DNA of 64,000 bases from Colias croceus. Taxonomy: Eukaryota; Arthropoda; Insecta; Lepidoptera; Pieridae. Position 1 is the first letter of the stretch; each line of letters starts with the position of its first letter. A program made the translations under genes and the position numbers. Below the pieces are notes generated by a model. That model had not been told where the DNA came from and did not search any database. It was given only the letters and a program-made list of their open reading frames with translations. Below are positions 24,797-35,462 of this stretch, in pieces. The stretch lies in contig NC_059549.1 of assembly GCF_905220415.1 (NCBI RefSeq), positions 7,068,001 through 7,132,000 of the forward strand. The letters run 5' to 3'.

Positions 24797-27165
24797 TTTT
24801 TTTTTTTTTTTTTTATTAACAATAGGCAGAGGTTTGGCCACAATCCCACCTGATGGGAAGCGGCGATGTGGCCTACTTGGTTGCACGTCTGCCTAGAAGG
24901 AGCCTATTCACCCTAGCTTTGAAGAGGTCCAAGTTGTATTGTTTAGGAAAAATGGTGTCAGGGAGTGAATTCCATTGCTTAGCTGTTTTTAGGATGAAGG
25001 AAGACTCGAAGCGGCGAGTTCGAATATTGGGGATATCCACAATAAAAGGATGATATCCTTCAGAGCGCCTCGAGGTACGATTAAGAAATGGGGATGGAGG
25101 AATTAAATTGTGTAATCCATACGCACATTCTCCGAAATGTAATCTGTAGAACACCGAAAGACATGCCACCTCACGACGATGCTCAAGACTCAAGAGCCGA
25201 GCTTCGACTAAGGAAGGGTTGTTGATGATACGTTTGGCACGTCTTTCAATTGAATCCAAAGCCCCTAGGTGGCATTTAGCGGCGCCAGCCCACAAGTGAC
25301 TGCAGTACTCCACACACGAACGGACTTGAGCTTGGTAAAGGTTAAGAAGCTGTCCCGGTGTGAAGTACTGCTTGACCTTGTTCAGAATTCCGAGCTTTTT
25401 TGCGGCCAGATGGGCCTTGGATTCAATAAACTGCCCAAAGTTGAGTGTAGACGAAAGGGAGACACCTAGCAACTCTAGACAGTCGGCTATTACTAGTGGC
25501 ACATTTCGGAAGGTCGGAGTAGTTGATATAGAACTCCGTTTTGCGGAAAACAAACACGCTTGAGTTTTCGCTGCATTAAACCCTACAAGATTGGCATCGC
25601 CCCAATCGGACACAGCCTGAAGTGTAAGGTTTAAGCGATCGATCATTTCCTCTCGAAGACATTCAATTTCAACCTTTGAAGCACGGGCACTGGATTTGTA
25701 TCTCTCGACAATAGTGCTGTCATCTGCATAACTAAACATGTTGGGAGCAATCATGTCGTTAATGTGCAGAAGAAACAGTGTTGCCGAGAGAACGGACCCC
25801 TGCGGAACGCCGGCATTGATCGACATTGGCTCGGAGGAGCATCCATCAACAACAACTCGTATAGACCGGTCCCGCAGAAAGTCAGCGATCCAAGTGCAAA
25901 GGACTCTTGGAATTCCATAAGAGGGGAGCTTGTTTAAGAGGCTATCGTGCCAAACCCTATCGAAAGCCTTTGAGATATCCAAAGAGACCGCAAGGGCCTC
26001 CCCGAATTCCTCAACGGCTTCTCCTAAAAGATGAGTCACATGCACCAAAAGATCGCCAGTTGATCTATTACGTCGAAAGCCGTATTGGCGGTCATCTAGC
26101 AGATCGTTGGTTTCAAGGTGCATAAGGAGCCGATTGTTCAATATACGCTCCATAGTCTTGCAGAGTATGGAGGTTATTGAAATCGGACGATAGTTAGTAG
26201 GATCTGACCGACTGCCCTTCTTAGGAACGGGTTGAACGTTAGCAAGCTTCCAACTCTTAGGAACAATTCCAGTCTTCAACGAGAGGCGAAACAAACGTGT
26301 TAGAATAGGAGAAAGTTCAGGGGCGCAAGTTTTTAAGACAACGGCTGGTATCCCATCGGGTCCATTGGCTTTATTCTCGTCAAGGTTAAGCAACGTTTTA
26401 AGGACTTCCTTGTTTGTGATGCGGATGTCAGGCATATGAACGCCACAATGTTGAAGAGTCGGTGGGTCGATATTATTAGGTGGATCAAGACGAGAATTGT
26501 TGGCAAACAGTTGAGCAAATACATCCGCCTTGTCTTTTGCATTGTGGGCCAATGAACCATCGGGTCTCAGCAACGGAGGTAGAGTGGGACGACAAAAGTT
26601 CGACTCAACCGCTTTGGCTAAGGACCAAAAAGCTTTGCTTCCTGCAGGATAAGAAGCAAGCTTGCTTCCAATATGCCGCACATGAGCGAAACGGGCTCTC
26701 TTTTGCATCTTCTTGCAGGCTTTAGAGGCTTTGTTAAAGGCTTTCTTTTTATCGCAAATATCATGAGCTTTACGAATTCGAGCGTCGACCCAGGCTTGGA
26801 AAGCAGCTTGCTTATTAGCCAATGCGGCTTTGCATTGGGCATTGAACCAAGGTCTAGCTTTGTCGTTGATGCGAATATCAGTAAAAGGTATAAAATATTC
26901 CATAGCCTGTTGGATCACATCAACAACATTATCCGCACAGCTCGATGGGTCTGCGGTAGAAAAGCACACTTGTAGCCAAGGATAAGATGCAAAAAAATGC
27001 CGCATCTCATCCCAGTCCGCTGATTTATAGCGCCATACTCTCCTGGTTCCTTTCAACGATGGATCTGGAGGAGTGAATGATGACAGAGACTTCACCAGAC
27101 AATGATCAGATGTCCCCAGTGGAGCGGAGATAGTCATATCATATAATAATTGTCTCATCCAACAA
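24797..27165 (-). mobile_element. CR1/Jockey-like LINE, 5'-truncated, ORF2 largely intact
   Basis: Non-LTR retrotransposon on the minus strand. The open frame 27158-24873 runs 761 codons without interruption. It starts inside the endonuclease domain (SAPLGTSDHCLV is that domain's C-terminal end), so the 5' part is missing. The reverse transcriptase spans about residues 300-560: NYRPISITSI (322-331), LDISKAFDRVWH (393-404), GVPQGSVLS (450-458), catalytic SYADD (476-480). The C-terminal region includes RSCVEYCSHLWAG and LDSIERRAKRI, usual in this group. The 3' end is a run of 18 or so A on the minus strand (about 24797-24815). The lack of any frame damage suggests a recent insertion. I did not find a target duplication. 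Confidence 0.92.
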
Positions 27166-27587
27166 TGCTTCTGAATGACGTTGTTGCCAATTTATCAACA
27201 AACTCATGTACAAAAACTAACCTTTTGCACAGAATATTACGGCATACATAGTAGCCTTGGGAAAACTTCGTATTAACAGTGGCAATACCAAGTTAGGTGT
27301 GAAAGTGATAAAACACAACAATTTTCTTGTTACACGTCAAATGTTCATACCGAAATCTCCAGTGTATAGGTTATAAGCTTCTTGATTTTTACGTAGGCAC
27401 AGATAAAAGATATAAACAAAACTTACCTTACATTTATTATTGAGATAATCATGTGGATAATCACGAGATAATGAATAATGATTTAAATTTATAATAACCA
27501 AAAACCTTGGTCTTGCTGGGATATCGTAATGTACATCCACAGAACGTGTGTATAAAAAATGTTTACGATCCATTCTCACCTAGCCTG
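27166..27587. other. Interval between LINE and foldback element
   Basis: About 420 bp with no readable gene. It ends in the left copy of the 9-bp target duplication CCTAGCCTG (27579-27587). Confidence 0.4.
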
Positions 27588-28561
27588 ACCAACGCAAACT
27601 TAGCACCCCATCATTGGAATTTTGGGTCGAAAATCAACTTGATCGATAGGTCTCCGTTAGGTCCTTTGAGGTCCCACAATGTTTTCGTTAGGTCCCCTTT
27701 CGTTTTTTTTTATATTTTTTTAAATTTTGGGTATTAAAAAAATACACTTTAGCACCCCATCAATGGAATTTTGGGTCGAAAATGACCTTGATCGATAGGT
27801 CTCCGTTAGGTCCTTTAAGGTCCCACAATTTTTTCGTTAGGTCCCCTTTAGTTTTTTTATAAATATATTTTTTTTTAATTTTGGGTTTAAAAAAAGTTAC
27901 ACTTTAGCACCTCATCCATAGCTAAATTGGCGAATTTTATCAAAATCGTATTTTTTATCGTTAGGTCCATCATATTTATTTTATTCAAATTATAAAATAA
28001 TTAAAACCTGCGCATGCGCCTTAGAGCATTAAGGCATGTTCACATCATACATAAACAGCGCGAAATTTAAATTGGTATAGTTTCATTTATTAAATAAATC
28101 AATTGTTCTGAGAGTTTTTTTTTTTAGTGAAAACCTACTTTTCAACCTTAGATCATTACGTAATGGATGGAGTACGCTGGCAAATGTTCTAACTAAACTT
28201 TCTGCCGATTTTGGTGCGGGGAGGGTCACACTATGAAACACAATCACAGATTCACAGAAATAATTTGTGTCTTTACAAACTCAAACTATTACAAAATTGA
28301 CACACTAGCATATTTTTGCATACATTGCATCCACTGCATCACACAGAAAAATCTCTGTACATATAAAATAATAATAATGTACGTAATAATACAATCGCTC
28401 GAAAAGGATGTAACCATATCGATATTATAAAAATAATAATTTTTGTTGTAGTACTAAAAGTTTATGACAGTCTGAACGAAATGACATAAATATATAATCT
28501 GAAACATACGCAATATTAATACATACATATAAACAAATTACATAATAGAAAGGTTACTAAA

Positions 28562-28610
28562 TGCGAGTCGGACTCACGCACGAAGGGTTCCGTACCATTA
28601 AAATGTTCTG
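28562..28610 (+). repeat. Short lepidopteran repeat fragment
   Basis: The words CGAGTCGGACTCACGCACGA and GGGTTCCGTACCATTA match a motif seen very often in moth and butterfly genomes. It lies inside the foldback element and may be captured or nested DNA. Confidence 0.5.
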
Positions 28611-28795
28611 CCAGTTAAAAGTAACGGAGCGAAAATTTTAATAAATATATACTTACAAAATAAATATTATACTCCTTTCTGTGCAGTTGTGTAAAATTTT
28701 AATATAATAAAGATTATTTCTCATCTCATTTCAAGAAGTAGTCCGTCACGAAAGTCGTAAAAATTTACGACCTTTTAAGCGACGAGTTTTTAAAT

Positions 28796-29047
28796 TCAAC
28801 TCTATCACTAAGTTCATAAAGATTAAATTTGTATTTCTTTCCAAGATAGTCTCGTGGGGAGTGCAGTTCAATATCGCGTTCTTAATTCAACTTTATCGCT
28901 TAGTTCATAAAGATTAAATTTGTATTTCTTTCCAAAATAGTCTGGTGGGGAGTGCGGTTTAATATCGCGTTCTAAATTCAACTTTATCGCTTTGTTGATA
29001 AAGATTAAATTTGAGTATATTTTTTTTCAGTCTCGTGAGGCCACATC
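28796..29047 (+). repeat. Three ~90-bp tandem units inside the foldback element
   Basis: Units start at about 28796, 28886 and 28975. Each begins TTCAACTYTATCRCT and contains CATAAAGATTAAATTTG or a close variant, then TCTCGTGGGGAGTGC. The third is diverged and truncated. Confidence 0.75.
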
Positions 29048-29774
29048 AATGATCGAGTAAACATGACTCGATTATTTGTCTTGATCATATCGCTAAACGA
29101 TACATCGACGATTATCGATATGCGCCGGTTTCAATTATTTTATAATTTTAATAAAACAAATAATTTAACAATTTCAATGATGGACCTATATAGACCTAAC
29201 GGTAAAGAAAACGATTTTGATAAAATAAATAAATAATAAATAAATAAAAATTCTTTATTGTCAAAAGATTTTACATTTTTAAATATTGAAGTCTCTGACT
29301 CCCAAACTAGGTAAAAACCTGTATGTCAGGAGTCAGAAAATTCGCCAATTTTGCTATGGATGAGGTGCTAAAGTGTAATTTTTTTATACCCAGAATTAAA
29401 AAAAATATATTTCTAAAAATACTAAAGGGGACCTAACGAAAAAATTGTGGTACCTTAAAGGACCTAACGGAGACCTATCGATTAAGGTCATTTTTGACCC
29501 AAAATTCTATGGATGGGGTGATAAAGTGTAATTTTTTCATACCCAAAATTTGAAAAATTATTTAAAAAAAACTAAAGGGGACCTAACGAAAAAATTGTGG
29601 GACCTTAAAGGACCTAACGGAGACCTATCGATCAAGGTCATTTTCGACCCAAAATTCCATTGATGGGGTGCTAAGTTTGCATTGGTCCTAGCCTGGGTCA
29701 TTCATGTGGTCACACATTATAGTGTTCATGTGTTATATTACTCTATGGGTCACTCATTTTAAATGAGTGGCGCA

Positions 29775-29818
29775 GTTTCACACATGTTTCGTGTATTTAA
29801 AAGAAACATGTGTGAAAC
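29775..29818. repeat. Hairpin with 16-bp perfect stem
   Basis: GTTTCACACATGTTTC at 29775-29790 pairs with GAAACATGTGTGAAAC at 29803-29818. A second small palindrome (CACTCATTTTAAATGAGTG) lies just to the left, at about 29751-29769. Confidence 0.75.
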
Positions 29819-29894
29819 TACGATTCGATTATTTTCAGCGATATACCTAGGTAATATAAATCCTCCCTCAGAATATATTTAGAGGCTTTAGTGT

Positions 29895-30408
29895 CTAAGG
29901 CCGCCACTCCACCTGCAAGAAATGATGTTTTTTTTATTACTCATGCAGTGCATCTCCTTGTCCACCAGGTTGTCTGGAAGAGATCGCTGTCTGAGCGATA
30001 AGACCGCCTGTTGTGCTCTTTGTTAGTTATTTATTACTAGTGGTCCACCCCGGCTTCGCCCGTGGTACATATTTCGCAATAAAAGGTAGCCTATGTCCTT
30101 TCTCGGGTATCAGAATATCTCCATACCAAATTTCATGCAAATTGGTTCAGTAGTTTCGGCGTGATTGAGTAACAGACAGACAGACAGAGTTACTTTCGCA
30201 TTTATAATATTAGTATGCATGTATCCTTATTTGTACTTTTCTCTGTGGTGCACATTAAAGAATTTTTGTTTGTTTGACAGTCTGTCCGACAGCAACTTGC
30301 AAGTCTAATTCCGCGTTTCCACCTGCAAGTAGACTTGCAAGTTGCTGTCAGACGGACTGTCGGACATTTCTCGCGGAAGTTTTCTTGCAGGTGGCTACGC
30401 GGCCTTAG
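29895..30408. mobile_element. Non-autonomous TIR element with nested repeat
   Basis: The ends CTAAGGCCGCCACTCCACCT at 29895 and the inverted CTAAGGCCGCGTAGCCACCT at 30408 define terminal inverted repeats of about 30 bp (continuing GCAAGAAA). A strong internal hairpin pairs 30276-30306 with 30331-30365. Copy F of the TTATAATATTAG repeat family (30036-30220) is nested inside. There is no coding capacity. Confidence 0.7.
30036..30220 (+). repeat. Dispersed repeat ending TTATAATATTAGTATG (copy F)
   Basis: Starts ACTAGTGGTCCACCCCGG, contains ATACCAAATTTCATGCAAAT and GGCGTGATTGAGTAACAG with CAGACAGACAGA, and ends TTTATAATATTAGTATG. It belongs to the same family as the copies at 45555 and 52855. 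The shape (variable head, conserved 3' end) resembles SINE or LINE 3' ends. Class not assigned. Confidence 0.8.
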
Positions 30409-30761
30409 CTGAGTGTAACTATCACAGATAATAATATTACGGTATTCTACTGAAAATTCAAGGAAAATAATTCGTTATAATATTTCATAGTTACTGTGTG
30501 GTCATAACTACTATACTATGACATTGACTTGTGGTGTTTCATGTTTGACTTTGACGTTAATCTACAAGTCATTACGATTTACGAAATACGAATTACGAAT
30601 AACAATTTACTTCTCTTGCCTTATTGCGACCAAATACCACTATGAATATTTTGAAATAAGTTAGGTTTCTTAAATATTTTCTGTAATAAACTAATTGGAT
30701 TGGATCCACCTTATTACTGTATTCGTTATTCATATTAATAAAATAATTTTTATTACAAACC

Positions 30762-32481
30762 ATGGATCCGTTTATTATTGCAGCTATAATTAGTGCTGTA
30801 GTTATTATAATCCTATCAATTGCCTTTTTACGAGTGTCACAAGTAAACACAAAACGTAAGTATTCTAGGAAACATGGTAGTACCAACTACCAATATTTAA
30901 ACTAATTTTATGGCTAATAAATAGTTTCCTTCAGCTGCTGCGCGACCGAGAGCAGTAGCCCAAAGAGATGGAGGCCCTGGAAGAGTACAAGCTGTCAGAA
31001 ACCAGCGCGCCAGAATGAGAGCAAATGGTAAGAAAATATCATATTGTTCAACTGAAATTAAAATATAAGTTGTATACATAGTATATTATTTCTAGTCTGT
31101 GATATAAGATATACAATTAGTAATTACTAAGGTAATAATTTATTTACAGCTGCAAGACATGCTGCACCTCTTGATGAAGATGCTAATGTTGCTGATGATA
31201 TGGATGAAGAAGGTATACCAGAAAGCCCAGCCGTTGAAATTGATGATAAAATGGGTGCAAAGGTAAAAATTGCAATAAGAAATATTATGTTATCAATATA
31301 ATAAAAAATAAATATATACCTAGTGTTATTTTGTTTAACCCATTGAGACCCAAGTGGCCCGATCGGTCCATGACACAATAGATTTTCTATTGTGTCTGTT
31401 ATTCCGGGGCCTGAGTTATAAATACATTCAGCGTTATTACATATTACTAATAATAACAAAAAAACTTGTTTTAACTGGTTTTCAGTCATTATATTTTATT
31501 GTTATTGACTTATTGTCATCAGATTCTACTCAATATTTCATTTTTCAAGATTCATATTGGTATAACAAATATTTATTTCAGAAACGTGCCAAAATGGAAG
31601 CTAAAATGGAAAAGAAAAAAGCAAGGGAAGCGGAAGAGAAGATGAGGGAAATGAAAAAGAAGAAAGACCAAGAATTAGAAGAAGAACGCAAAAAGTTGGA
31701 AGAAAAGAAACAGGTATGTTATAATTTCTTCATAATTCTCAATTTCAAAATTAAAAAGAGACAGACATTACCAAGATACATAACAGACAAAGTACAAAAC
31801 TTGAAACCAAACAATATCCTAAATGCTGAACGCATTGGAGATTTTTTTTTTTTTAATTAACAATGATTTTAGGAAGAAGAAAGAAAAGCAGAGGAAGCTG
31901 AAAGGAAAGCAGAAGAAGAGAGAAAGAAGAAAGAACAAGAAGAGTATGAAGCCATGAAAGCTGCATTTAGTATTGAAGGTGAGGGATATGACGAAAATGA
32001 TGAGGAAGATGCAGCAAATCGTCTTCGTGACTTCATTGAATATATCAAGGTGAGAAATGCATACCAATTTAAAGTAGGTAAATTCAATTTTTCAATTTTA
32101 TAACCTCTGCCACATGTCCAATAAAAAAACAACACATGACATCCTATCCTATCCTACTAATATTATAAATGTGAAAGTTTGTGAGGATGTGTGTTTAATG
32201 TTTTTCATTATTTTCAGACTCAAAAGGTTGTTTTACTGGAAGATTTAGCAGCTCATTTCAAACTCAAAACGCAAGCTACTATCGACAGAATTACTGATAT
32301 GCAGGCATCAGGTGAACTTACTGGTGTTATTGACGACAGAGGAAAGTTCATTTATATTGCCCAAGCTGAGCTTGAAGCTGTCGCTAAATTTATTAAACAA
32401 AGGGGGCGTGTATCCATTTCAGAGCTGGCAGAATGTAGTAATCAATTGATCAATCTTAATCCTGTCCCTGTTGCTACATAA
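30762..32481 (+). CDS. Ddrgk1: DDRGK domain-containing protein 1 (UFBP1)
   Basis: ER-anchored adaptor of the UFL1 ligase in protein UFMylation, important for ER homeostasis (family knowledge). Six exons: 30762-30855, 30935-31027, 31150-31262, 31582-31713, 31873-32049, 32218-32481, 873 nt, 290 aa. All junctions have GT-AG ends and agree in phase. Residues 1-28 start MDPFIIAAIISAVVIIILSI, a single N-terminal membrane anchor. Residues about 101-190 form a highly charged E/K/R coiled coil. The C-terminal part (about 204-285) is the winged-helix/PCI-like domain with the signature DDRGKFIYI (242-250). Length is slightly below the 314 residues of human DDRGK1. AATAAA lies at 32522. It is convergent with Nup107. 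Confidence 0.95.
31337..31419 (+). repeat. ~83-bp palindrome-bearing repeat (copy 1)
   Basis: AACCCATTGAGACCC at the start, CGATCGGTCCATGACACAAT, a central palindrome ACACAATAGATTTTCTATTGTGT-like core, and TCCGGGGCCTGAGTT at the end. Lies in intron 3 of DDRGK1. Copies 2 and 3 are at 47770-47841 (inverted) and 58213-58293. Confidence 0.8.
32143..32200. repeat. Truncated repeat tail in DDRGK1 intron 5
   Basis: CTACTAATATTATAAATGTG plus GAAAGTTTGTGAGGATGTG is the reverse complement of the common 3' end (TTATAATATTAGTA) seen in the dispersed family, so this is a short fragment in opposite orientation. Confidence 0.5.
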
Positions 32482-32731
32482 TATTTTTAATTAAATTATT
32501 TATACTTTTCATTTTGACTCAAATAAATACATATATTTTTATCACATAATATTTTTTTTTTCAAAAGTTATAAAATATGCAGAATTCTAAATTAATATGT
32601 ATCTTCATGTTTTCTTCATAAATAATAATAAGTAATACTAATTGTTAAACTATATAAATATAAGAGATTTATACAAGAAAAAATGCATGTGTGTTAAATA
32701 AAAAGTTTATTAAAAATGCAAACATGAAAAA

Positions 32732-35251
32732 TTATTCACTTATTTCATAACCAAACATATCTCTTCCTTTCTCCAGAAGTATTAAACTAGACTCTTTGAT
32801 TCTTTCTAATACTTCTTGAAGCTTAGCTTTTGTAAATACTTTGTACAAACAACGATTTTCAGATGCAATTAAGTCACTTAATTTGACTGCTTCTTTGTGA
32901 TTTTCAACATCATCATTACTTTGTAAAATTTTCAATATCAAAATTATAATTTCCGGTATGCACAATCTTCTAAGTGTATCCAATTGCTTTAATCTTTCTT
33001 CTTTTTCATCTTGTGTGAAATTGGGTGATGATGTGCTGTCATTTTCATCTTGAAGCCATCCTCCTGGGAATAGCAACACATTGTAAAGGAGTGTCTTAGT
33101 GTGCCGAGACTGGTGAAGGACAGCATTTTTCCACCTTGTCTTTTGCTGTTCAACATGTGCACATTGTTGTTCATGATGCACTTTATCCGAAAACGATGCA
33201 TCTGGTGGTAATGGATCAACATCTTTTGGCTGACCACTGATGAAATGTCTGTACCAAGTTGCAAAACCTTCGAGAGCTTCTAAATATGCTTTGAGGCATA
33301 AATATTCTCTTAATTCTGAAGAACTAGAGCTAATTTTGCCCATAAAATCAGAAAACATACTTTTAACACTTGATAAACAAGATATTGCTGCATCAGTGTT
33401 TCCAATGAATATAAATGTCCGAACCATTGCATTGCTTAACCATAATCCTTCCACTGCTTGATTTGAAAGAAGGGCCAGCCATTCTAAAGATCTTATCACT
33501 TTTGTTATTAAACTTTTATCCTTTTCGGCAGCGGTTGCTTGTGTTAATGTGACATCAACATTTCCATAACCTTGTTGGATGTCTGTTATGGATTTTTTGA
33601 TAGCCATTCTGGCAGATGCAGCAACATCAATTCCAGCAGTTAATCCAGCTTTAACAACATCTGGTCTATTCTCAATTTTATGAATTCTATCCATGAATTC
33701 AGAAAATAGAATTATTTGTTTGTCAGTTGGCACTGTAGATGTGTAGAATGCTATTAGTTCTGGAAATTCACAAGCACCTTCAATCAAATTATCAATTAAT
33801 CGAGAAACATATTTTTCCAAAATCATATCTCCAATATCATGCTGAGGATCTTTACCCATCTGACGCAAAATTAATATTAGATGGGCAAGGAATCTGACAA
33901 ATCTATCTTCAGCGCTGTTAAGCCATTGTAGGGAATCTTGCATTATTGATCTGATATGGCCCAACATTAGATATCTTTGACAAGTTTGATAGTTGGATTC
34001 TTTCTTACCATCCAACAATGACTTGACTGCACTGAACATTTGTTGCAATGTTTGTTCATCAGAAGGCAACTCTAATTGTAACAGTTCTAAAACTTCTGGT
34101 GATGTAGTATTTGCTTCTGCTGTTGCATAGTGTTCATGTAAGAATTTGTCCACTCTTGTTTCTATTTGAACTCGCAAATGGGCCCATAATAAATCTTCCC
34201 AGTTACCTTGACAAGCTGGGAGAGCTCTTTGCAAATGGCCACATAGAATACCAACAGTTGCCCTATAATGTAAATTCTCAGAAGTGTCATTAGCTATAGC
34301 CAGAGCACACCATTTCCAAAGATCTCTAGACTTGTTTCCACTTGATTCTATAGCAGCTTCTGAATCTTCTATTTGAGAATAATGAGGAAGCTTCCATCCT
34401 TGCAACACAGCAGCTCTCCAAGCCTGTCCTGCATTTATGCACAGTGATACAGCTTCATTCAATTTCCCACATCGAACTTCTGTAAAGACTCTTTTACATA
34501 GATCACTGTCATCTTTCATATCATCAGAATGTATCGTTTTATTTTGACGTCTTGGTGCATCTGGGTCCATATTGGTAATCATACTCTTATTTCTTTCTTT
34601 ATTAAATAAACTTGTGCCAAGAAGTAATTGATGTAGGGTATTACCCCAATGAATATTGTGTGCGATAACTGGAGCTGCTGTTCTTGTAACTTCAACTTGT
34701 TGAGCAGCTGTGGCTTCTAACCAGTCAACTAATATCTGCAGAAGACGTATTTCAGAGTCACTTTGAAACAGGGCATTAACTAAGGTTTGTTGAGATAGTG
34801 TTGACTGAGTGAGGATACTTTCAAATGATTCTGGCTGTTCAATCAATGAATCAGCATATAAACAATGAAGAAGTTTCCAAGTATTTGCTTCTTCGGCTAA
34901 CCAATAATTTTGTACACTATACCGATTCCATGGCTCCACTAACTCAAGAGAATCACAGCAAGCTTGAGCTAACCTACCCAAAGTATCCAAAACATCGCTA
35001 GGTCGACTCGATTGGATTATTTCAAAAAATACTTCACTCAATCCATTGCCCGCTGTACCAGTATTAATAACGATTGAGGATTCATCTAAAATTTGTCGGA
35101 GACTAGTATCGTTTAAAGTTTTGAAATAAGAGGATTCGTTGAGTATTGGAGTTAGATTAAGAGTGTCGTCTTTAGCTGCAAGTTGTCGCACACGACTACT
35201 TTTTAAAGGAGTGTGTTGCGTCGAATGTAGTATGCTTTTATTAAAACTCAT
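32732..35251 (-). CDS. Nup107: Nuclear pore protein Nup107, single exon
   Basis: Structural subunit of the outer-ring Y complex (Nup107-160) of the nuclear pore, needed for pore assembly and mRNA export. One uninterrupted 839-codon frame, close to the ~845 aa of the fly protein. The first ~75 residues are polar and probably disordered (MSFNKSILHSTQHTPLKSSR). The rest is the all-helical Nup84/Nup107 fold; recognisable stretches include WLAEEANTWKLLHCLYADSL, ILVDWLEATAAQ near 180, LWKWCALAIAND near 315 and LLYNVLLFPGGWL near 740. The minus-strand AATAAA at 32711-32706 follows the stop by about 20 nt. Absence of introns is unusual next to multi-exon neighbours, but the frame has no damage and it appears functional. 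Confidence 0.95.
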   Translation of the reverse strand: MSFNKSILHSTQHTPLKSSRVRQLAAKDDTLNLTPILNESSYFKTLNDTSLRQILDESSIVINTGTAGNGLSEVFFEIIQSSRPSDVLDTLGRLAQACCDSLELVEPWNRYSVQNYWLAEEANTWKLLHCLYADSLIEQPESFESILTQSTLSQQTLVNALFQSDSEIRLLQILVDWLEATAAQQVEVTRTAAPVIAHNIHWGNTLHQLLLGTSLFNKERNKSMITNMDPDAPRRQNKTIHSDDMKDDSDLCKRVFTEVRCGKLNEAVSLCINAGQAWRAAVLQGWKLPHYSQIEDSEAAIESSGNKSRDLWKWCALAIANDTSENLHYRATVGILCGHLQRALPACQGNWEDLLWAHLRVQIETRVDKFLHEHYATAEANTTSPEVLELLQLELPSDEQTLQQMFSAVKSLLDGKKESNYQTCQRYLMLGHIRSIMQDSLQWLNSAEDRFVRFLAHLILILRQMGKDPQHDIGDMILEKYVSRLIDNLIEGACEFPELIAFYTSTVPTDKQIILFSEFMDRIHKIENRPDVVKAGLTAGIDVAASARMAIKKSITDIQQGYGNVDVTLTQATAAEKDKSLITKVIRSLEWLALLSNQAVEGLWLSNAMVRTFIFIGNTDAAISCLSSVKSMFSDFMGKISSSSSELREYLCLKAYLEALEGFATWYRHFISGQPKDVDPLPPDASFSDKVHHEQQCAHVEQQKTRWKNAVLHQSRHTKTLLYNVLLFPGGWLQDENDSTSSPNFTQDEKEERLKQLDTLRRLCIPEIIILILKILQSNDDVENHKEAVKLSDLIASENRCLYKVFTKAKLQEVLERIKESSLILLEKGRDMFGYEISE

Positions 35252-35462
35252 ATTTATTATTAATTTTGCTGATTTATGTAGAAATAAACGATCACATTTA
35301 GAGGCGCGAATTAACTGGCAAAATTCCGGTCATAAATTGACTATGACATTTGACAGCTACCTACCATTAAATATCAAACGTTCTACAGATTAAATAATAT
35401 TTATTAACAGATAAAAAAACATTTTGGTAAGAAATTTAAAATATTGTTCTTAGAATTTTTAA
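35252..35462. promoter_or_regulatory. Putative bidirectional promoter at Nup107
   Basis: About 210 bp lie between the Nup107 ATG (-) and a + strand open frame at 35463. The sequence is moderately GC-rich near Nup107. It must hold the Nup107 promoter; whether it also drives the + strand depends on that frame being real. Confidence 0.35.

Larger units (their letters stand above)
27588..29686. mobile_element. 2.1-kb foldback DNA element, 9-bp target duplication
   Basis: The element begins ACCAACGCAAACTTAGCACC and ends with the inverted form (GCAAACTTAGCACC read from the right end). It is flanked by identical 9-bp copies CCTAGCCTG at 27579-27587 and 29687-29695. Each arm is about 350-400 bp and is itself built of two ~150-bp tandem units (key words: TTTTGGGTCGAAAAT, GATCGATAGGTCTCCGTTAG, TTCGTTAGGTCCCCTTT). 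The inner arm ends pair around TTATCAAAATCG at about 27936 and its partner at about 29213. A ~105-bp insertion with an AAAT-rich edge (about 29226-29330) splits the right arm. The middle is non-coding and holds three ~90-bp direct repeats. A 9-bp duplication plus long inverted arms fits a non-autonomous Mutator-like (MULE) element; with no transposase visible this class is inferred. Confidence 0.85.

Noticed and set aside
28233..28430. Open frame inside the foldback element
   Set aside because: Low-complexity AT-rich translation with no recognisable motif; the element is non-coding.
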